Shown here one piece after another: positions 59,416 to 64,000 of a stretch of 64,000 nt of DNA. Position 1 is the stretch's first letter. Each line of letters starts with the position of its first letter. The stretch is from NCBI GenBank assembly GCA_018710845.1, contig DVJB01000061.1, positions 34,237 through 98,236 on the forward strand, read 5' to 3'. The notes below the pieces were generated by a model. The model searched no databases. It saw only the letters and a list, made by a program, of their open reading frames with translations, and had not been told where the DNA came from. The stretch is from Candidatus Onthomonas avicola. GTDB lineage: Bacteria > Bacillota > Clostridia > Oscillospirales > Oscillospiraceae. Made by a program: the position numbers and the translations under genes.

Positions 59416-61398
59416 TCACGAGATATCCGCCAGCTCCAGATATTTATACCCGTTGTCCGCGATGTGCGCCTTGCGCCCGGCGAGGTTGTCGCCCAGAAGG
59501 AGGTCGAACACCTGCGCCGTGCGCTCCACGTCCTCCGGCATCACCTTGATCAGCCGCCGCGTCTCCGGGTTCATCGTGGTCAGCCACATCATGTCCGGCT
59601 CGTTCTCGCCCAGGCCCTTGGAGCGCTGGACCTCCAGCTTTTTGCCGGGGTTGGCGGCCAGGATGTCGTTTTTCTCCTTGTCCGAGTAGGCAAACCAGGT
59701 CTTTTCCTTCCAGGTGATCTCATAGAGGGGGGACTCGGCGATATAGACGTAGCCCTGCCGGATGAGCTCCGGCGTGAGGCGGTAGAGCATGGTGAGCACC
59801 AGGGTGCGGATCTGGAAGCCGTCCACGTCGGCGTCGGTGCAGATGATGACCTTGTTCCAGCGCAGGTTCTCCAGGTCAAAGGAGGCCATGTCCGCCGCCT
59901 TCTTGTGGTGGCCCTGCAATTCCACGCCGCAGCCCATCACCTTGATCAGGTCGGTGATGATCTCGTTCTTGAAGATCTTGTTGTAGTCCGCCTTGAGGCA
60001 GTTGAGGATCTTGCCGCGGATGGGCATGATGCCCTGGAACTCTGCGTCCCGGCTGAGCTTGCACGCGCCCATGGCGGAGTCTCCCTCGACGATATACAGC
60101 TCACGGCGGGAGACGTCGCGCGTGCGGCAGTCCACAAACTTCTGCACCCGGTTGGAGATGTCCACGTTGCCGGAGAGCTTTTTCTTGATGTTCAGCCGGG
60201 CCTTCTCCGCCGTCTCGCGGCTGCGCTTGTTCACCAGCACCTGGGCGGCGACCTTCTCGGCGTCAAAGGGGTTCTCGATGAAGTAGACCTCCAGCGAGCT
60301 GCGCAGGAACTCCGTCATCGCCTCCTGCACAAACTTGTTGTTGATCGCCTTTTTCGTCTGGTTCTCGTACGAGGTCTGGGTGGAGAAGTTGTTGGAGACG
60401 AAGATCAGGCAGTCCTGAATGTCGTTCCAGGTCACCTTGCTCTCGTTTTTCTGATACTTCCCCTGCTTTTTCAGATAGGCGTCCACCGCGGAGACAAAGG
60501 CGGAGCGCATCGCCTTCTCCGGCGAGCCGCCGTGCTCGAGGAAGGAGGAGTTGTGGTAGTGCTCCACCACGTTGACCGTGTTGGAGAAGCAGAAGGACAT
60601 GCTCAGCTTGACCTTGTACTCCGGCCGGTCGGCGCGGTCGCGCCCCTGGCGCTCCGTCTGGTAAAAGACGGGCTGGGTGAGCGCGCCCTCCCCGGCCAGC
60701 TCGGTCACGTAGTCGGTGATGCCGTTGGGATAGCAGAAGTCGGTGACCTCAAACTGTCCGTTGACCTGGTTGCGGAAGCGGAAGGTGACCCCGGCGTTTA
60801 CCACCGCCTGGCGCTTGAGCACGTCGAGGTAGTACTCCGCCGGGATGTCGATGTCGGTGAAGACCTCCAGGTCGGGCCGCCAGCGAAAGCGCGAGCCGGT
60901 CTTGTGTCGGGGGCAGTCCTCCGACTTCAGGCCGCCGATGTTCTCCCCCTTTTCAAAGTGGAGGGTGTAGCGCTTGCCGTCGCGGTGGATGACGGCGTCA
61001 AAGTATTCTGAGGCGTACTGCGTAGCGCAGGAGCCCAGGCCGTTCAGGCCGAGGGAATAGCCGTAGTCGTCGCCGTACTTGCCGCCGGCGTACAGCTCGC
61101 AGAAGACCAGCTCCCAGTTATACCGGTTCTCCTTCGGATTCCAGTCCACCGGGCAGCCGCGGCCGAAATCCTCCACCTCAATGGAGCGGTCGGCGTAGCG
61201 GGTGACAATGATGAGGTCGCCGTGGCCCTCCTTCGCCTCGTCCACCGCGTTGGAGAGAATCTCAAATACCGCGTGCTCGCAGCCCTCCAGATTGTCCGAG
61301 CCGAAGATGACGCTCGGGCGCTTGCGCACCCGGTCCGCCCCCTTGAGCGAGGAGATGGACTCGTTTCCGTAGCTCGGCTGCTTCTTTCTTGGCGCCAT
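59416..61398 (-). CDS. parE: DNA topoisomerase IV subunit B
   Basis: 660 residues from ATG 61398. GHKL ATPase domain: FEILSNAVDEAKEGHGD, DFGRGCPVD and GLNGLGSCATQY. Transducer and Toprim domains follow: YIVEGDSAMGACK (acidic EGDSA) and ICTDADVDGFQIR, then LEVQRSKGLGE. It supplies ATP-driven strand passage for ParC (55739-57976). The start is uncertain: GTG 61410 lies too near GGAG and ATG 61398 rather far from it. Sequence features fit the clostridial ParE group. Confidence 0.9.
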   Translation of the reverse strand: MAPRKKQPSYGNESISSLKGADRVRKRPSVIFGSDNLEGCEHAVFEILSNAVDEAKEGHGDLIIVTRYADRSIEVEDFGRGCPVDWNPKENRYNWELVFCELYAGGKYGDDYGYSLGLNGLGSCATQYASEYFDAVIHRDGKRYTLHFEKGENIGGLKSEDCPRHKTGSRFRWRPDLEVFTDIDIPAEYYLDVLKRQAVVNAGVTFRFRNQVNGQFEVTDFCYPNGITDYVTELAGEGALTQPVFYQTERQGRDRADRPEYKVKLSMSFCFSNTVNVVEHYHNSSFLEHGGSPEKAMRSAFVSAVDAYLKKQGKYQKNESKVTWNDIQDCLIFVSNNFSTQTSYENQTKKAINNKFVQEAMTEFLRSSLEVYFIENPFDAEKVAAQVLVNKRSRETAEKARLNIKKKLSGNVDISNRVQKFVDCRTRDVSRRELYIVEGDSAMGACKLSRDAEFQGIMPIRGKILNCLKADYNKIFKNEIITDLIKVMGCGVELQGHHKKAADMASFDLENLRWNKVIICTDADVDGFQIRTLVLTMLYRLTPELIRQGYVYIAESPLYEITWKEKTWFAYSDKEKNDILAANPGKKLEVQRSKGLGENEPDMMWLTTMNPETRRLIKVMPEDVERTAQVFDLLLGDNLAGRKAHIADNGYKYLELADIS

Positions 61399-61484
61399 AG
61401 TTGTCTGCACACTCCAAATCCATAGAATTAGTTTATTTTACCCCGTTTAGCCCCGCCCTGTCAAGAAAGGGAGGGAAACGGGAA

Positions 61485-61515
61485 TAGTAAACCAAATCCA
61501 AAATGCGGTTGACAA
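61485..61515. promoter_or_regulatory. BirA-like operator 1 upstream of bioY
   Basis: TAGTAAACC, 13 bp, GGTTGACAA: an inverted repeat close to the Firmicutes BirA site (TTGTAAACC...GGTTTACAA). Its right half contains the -35 hexamer of the bioY promoter. Confidence 0.6.
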
Positions 61516-61537
61516 ATGGCCAAGGCAATTGTATACT
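61509..61537 (+). promoter_or_regulatory. Promoter of bioY
   Basis: TTGACA (61509-61514), 17 bp, TATACT (61532-61537). Each hexamer lies inside one of the BirA-like half-sites. Confidence 0.8.
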
Positions 61538-61559
61538 CGTTGATATGTTTGGTTTACAA
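61529..61559. promoter_or_regulatory. BirA-like operator 2 upstream of bioY
   Basis: TTGTATACT, 13 bp, GGTTTACAA, with the same spacing as operator 1 and 44 bp downstream of it. Its left half contains the -10 hexamer. Confidence 0.65.
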
Positions 61560-61579
61560 TTGATGGGAGGAAGTAGAAA

Positions 61580-62134
61580 ATGACAGGGAAAAGCAAGACG
61601 GCCGACCGCCCGGCGGTCCATTCGATGGCGAGCACGGCCCTGATGGCGGCGGTGCTCTGTTTGCTCGGGCCGGTGTCCCTTCCGATTGGGCCGGTGCCCA
61701 TCTCTCTGGGGACGCTGGGCATTTACCTCGCGCTCTACCTGCTGGGGTGGAAGCGCGGGACGGTGAGCGTGCTGATTTACCTGCTGCTCGGGCTGGTGGG
61801 CCTGCCGGTGTTCAGCGGCTTTGCCGGCGGGCTGGCGCGGCTGATCGGGCCGACGGGGGGATACCTGATGGGCTATCTGCCGATGGCTTGGATTGCCGGG
61901 GCCCTGATGGACCGGCTCCCCGGTCGGGTGGGGGTACTGGTTGCCCTGGGGACAGGGACAGCAGTCCTCTATATCTGTGGCACAGCCTACTACTGCTTAC
62001 TCACTGACGCGGAGGTGAAGACGGCCATAGGACTGTGCGTGCTGCCGTTCCTGCCTGTGGACGGGGGAAAGTTGGCCCTGGCGGCGCTAGTGTGCCCGGC
62101 AGTTCGGGCGCGGCTGGGCAAGGGGGCGGGGTGA
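61580..62134 (+). CDS. bioY: Biotin transporter BioY
   Basis: 184 residues, six hydrophobic helices. The BioY core is present: GPVSLPIGPVPISLGTLGIYLALYLLG, LLLGLVGLPVFSGFAGGLARLIGPTGGYLMG and the late FLPVDGGKLALAA. It is the S component of an ECF-type biotin importer; the shared energy-coupling module is not in the window. GGGAGG precedes ATG 61580 by 9 nt. The BirA-like operators point to repression when biotin is sufficient. Confidence 0.94.
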   Translation: MTGKSKTADRPAVHSMASTALMAAVLCLLGPVSLPIGPVPISLGTLGIYLALYLLGWKRGTVSVLIYLLLGLVGLPVFSGFAGGLARLIGPTGGYLMGYLPMAWIAGALMDRLPGRVGVLVALGTGTAVLYICGTAYYCLLTDAEVKTAIGLCVLPFLPVDGGKLALAALVCPAVRARLGKGAG

Positions 62135-62266
62135 CCCGTTTTATTCTCCCGGGACGCTGTGTTGCGTTTTCAGGCGGCATGTGGTATAAAAGAACAAACG
62201 GCTCTCTTGGCGCGGATAGGGTGCTGGGCGGGGCCGGAAAAACGAGCAGAGAGAGGAGTATTTGCT

Positions 62267-62323
62267 ATGAAAAAATATGAAGCTTTTGCGAAGACAGGTA
62301 CAAGGGGGGTATTTGTGAAATAA
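62267..62323 (+). CDS. Possible 18-residue leader peptide before the ABC transporter
   Basis: MKKYEAFAKTGTRGVFVK, with AGAGAGGAG 8 nt upstream of ATG 62267 and the stop 31 bp before the ABC transporter start. It may be a leader peptide, a secreted-peptide remnant or chance. In the 220-bp gap 62135-62354 nothing else is recognised. Confidence 0.35.
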   Translation: MKKYEAFAKTGTRGVFVK

Positions 62324-62354
62324 AGTGCCCTCCGGATTTTGTTTGGAGGAACTT

Positions 62355-63890
62355 ATGAGATCTCAATTTACCAAGGAACGCTTACGGAAATTTTTGTCCT
62401 ATTACCATCCGCACAGGAAGATTTTTGTAATGGATATGTCCTGTGTGGTGTTGTGCGCCGCTGCATTTCTGCTGTTTCCCCTGGTTTCCGGCTACATCAC
62501 CCAACAGGTTCTGGCCGGAGGAGAGGCATCCCTGCAGAAGCTGTTGCTCGGAGGACTGGTACTTTTGGCGCTGTATCTGGTGCGGGTGGTCTCTGAGGTG
62601 GCATACGCTTATTTGGGGCACACTATGGGCGCCAAAATGGAGCGTGCTATGCGCGAGGAGCTGTTTTGTCACTATCAGGAGCAGTCCTTTGCCTTCCACG
62701 CCAAAAACAGCGTGGGTAAGCTGATGACAGTGATTTCCCATGACCTGACCGGCATGACGGAGCTGTTCCATCACGGCCCAGAGGATCTGGTGATGTCTCT
62801 GATCAAATTTGTGGGGGCATTTACCATCCTGCTGTGGATTAACATACCGCTGACGCTCATCGTGTTCGGCATGCTGCCCATTCTCACCCTCATCACGCTG
62901 CGGATGGATCAGGCGTTTGAACAGGTGAACCTGCGCAGCCGAGCTGATTTGAGCGCGATGAACGAATGCCTGGAGGACACCCTCTCCGGCATCCGCACGG
63001 TGAAGGCATTTGGCGCTGAGCAGGCGGAATACTGCCGCTTTTCAGAGCGGAACGATGTATACACCCGGAGCAAATGCCAGTTCTACAAGCTGGAATCCTA
63101 CTTTTATAACACCCTCTCCTCCTATCCTCAGTTTCTTACCATGCTAGCAGTCTTCTTTGGGGCGCTGTTTTTGAGCGGCGGCGGACTGGATGTCCCGGTG
63201 CTGGTTACATTCCTGCTGTATGTGGGCAGCATGGCGGAGCCGGTGAACTATCTGCTAAACTTTATGCGTCTATATGAGGAGGGAAAGGCCGGGTTCCTGC
63301 GGTTTATGGAGCTGATGGAGACGCAGCCCTCTGTGAAGGAGTCACCCAATTCCGTAGAGCTGCCTCAAGTGAGGGGAGAAATTGCCTTTCATGACGTGTC
63401 CTTCCGCTATGAAGATGCGCCAGAGCATGTGCTAGAACACCTCTCTTTTTGCATCCACCCAGGCCAGTGCGTTGCTTTCGCCGGGGTCTCCGGCATTGGG
63501 AAAACCACCGTCTGCGCTTTGATGGCCAGATTCTATGACCCTACGGCGGGCAGCGTTACACTGGACGGCGTCGACCTGCGCCAGCTCTCCTTCCGCTCTC
63601 TGCGGGAGGCGGTAGGCGTGGTACAGCAGGAGGTGTATCTCTTCAACGGCACCATCCGGGAAAATATCTGCTACGGTAGACCGGATGCCACAGAGGAGGA
63701 GATCACGCGCGCTGCGGAGCTGGCAGATATCCACAGCTTTATTTCCTCCCTGCCGCAGGGCTATGACAGCTTGGTGGGCACCAAGGGAATCAAGCTCTCC
63801 GGCGGACAGCGCCAGCGGATCAGCCTGGCGCGGCTCTTTCTCAAGGACCCGAAGATTTTGATTTTAGACGTAAACTGTAGGATAGCTTAG
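62355..63890 (+). pseudogene. ABC exporter (TMD-NBD fusion) truncated after Walker B
   Basis: 511 residues. Six-helix ABC exporter domain to about 320 (RAMREELFCHYQEQSFAFHAKNSVGKLMTVISHDLTG in the coupling helix region), then a nucleotide-binding domain with Walker A GVSGIGKTT near 370, Q loop VVQQEVYLFNGTI, signature LSGGQRQRISLARL near 480 and Walker B ILILD near 502. After that D the sequence becomes VNCRIA and stops; the catalytic Glu, D loop and switch His (some 70 residues) are missing. The flanking sequence is not ABC-like, so an insertion or recombination has interrupted it. ATG 62355 follows TGGAGGAAC. Confidence 0.85.
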
Positions 63891-64000
63891 AGTGTGTTTT
63901 GCGTGTATGGAGTTGGAAAGGAGCAGAGGATAACCACACGATACACAGAAGAAAGAGGGAAATGTATATACAGTAAGGGAGGAGCAGGTGAAAGAATGGA
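63869..64000 (+). mobile_element. Probable left edge of an inserted element
   Basis: From about 63869, just after the Walker B codons, the sequence becomes A/G-rich and clearly different from the ABC gene. A ribosome site AAGGGAGGAG (63975-63984) precedes GTG 63988 or ATG 63996, so a new gene may begin at the window end. The element type (group II intron, IS or integrative element) cannot be told from 130 bases. Confidence 0.4.

Noticed and set aside
63869-63910. Group II intron 5' end (GUGYG) at the ABC transporter break
   Set aside because: The bases right after the break (GTAAACTG) do not match, and a later GTGTG is not at the junction; too little sequence to identify the element.

Overview
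The window is a G+C-rich, gene-dense stretch of a spore-forming Gram-positive chromosome. The 3' end of spmB, a SleB-type germination hydrolase, whiA/yvcK/rapZ/murB, tagO, agr-like LytTR signalling, clostridial topoisomerase IV and many lipoproteins fit a gut Clostridia lineage, most likely Oscillospiraceae-like. The lineage is inferred from gene content, not from a marker gene. No rRNA, tRNA or CRISPR array was seen.

Layout. 1-5.4 kb: spmB end, a CBS-type family II pyrophosphatase, an orphan small serine recombinase, an epimerase, a 4-TM transporter and sleB. 5.4-12.2 kb: mtaB, divergent from a co-directional run (HPr-like protein, YfbR-like nucleotidase, ACT protein, PFL/UPF0210 protein, YmdB-like phosphodiesterase, signal peptidase I, ferredoxin-type aldo/keto reductase). 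12.2-17.4 kb: htpG under a perfect CIRCE operator, then a GH3-type lipoprotein and a small Asp-rich repeat lipoprotein that share a leader sequence. 17.8-21.2 kb: PAP2-type membrane protein, a flavodoxin-family gene broken by an in-frame TGA, a CDF cation exporter and a TVP38 membrane protein. 21.3-38.9 kb is housekeeping: polA-rimI-tsaD, trpS, tagO, three small unknown genes, a YfcE-like phosphoesterase, murB-rapZ-yvcK-whiA-dnaE and a cardiolipin synthase.

38.9-54.5 kb: a hairpin-rich repeat, a Na+/solute symporter, serA, a LytTR/GHKL two-component pair, a GH3 cluster (one protein with permuted domains and membrane anchors, one canonical, plus a GtrA-like membrane protein), a YibE/F protein, and an alkaline-phosphatase lipoprotein with a Pho-box-like array upstream. 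A second copy of the repeat lies at 54.2 kb. 54.5-61.4 kb: a degenerate transglutaminase-like lipoprotein, parC, a small pyrophosphatase-like protein, an XRE regulator facing a small lipoprotein ORF across twin operators, and parE. 61.5-64 kb: bioY behind two BirA-like operators, then an ABC transporter that stops just after Walker B where unrelated sequence begins.

No defence island or obvious new multi-gene system stands out. The most unusual items are the repeat family with flanking direct repeats, the in-frame TGA, the XRE/lipoprotein switch, the permuted GH3 cluster, the trio of small unknown proteins and the interrupted ABC transporter.
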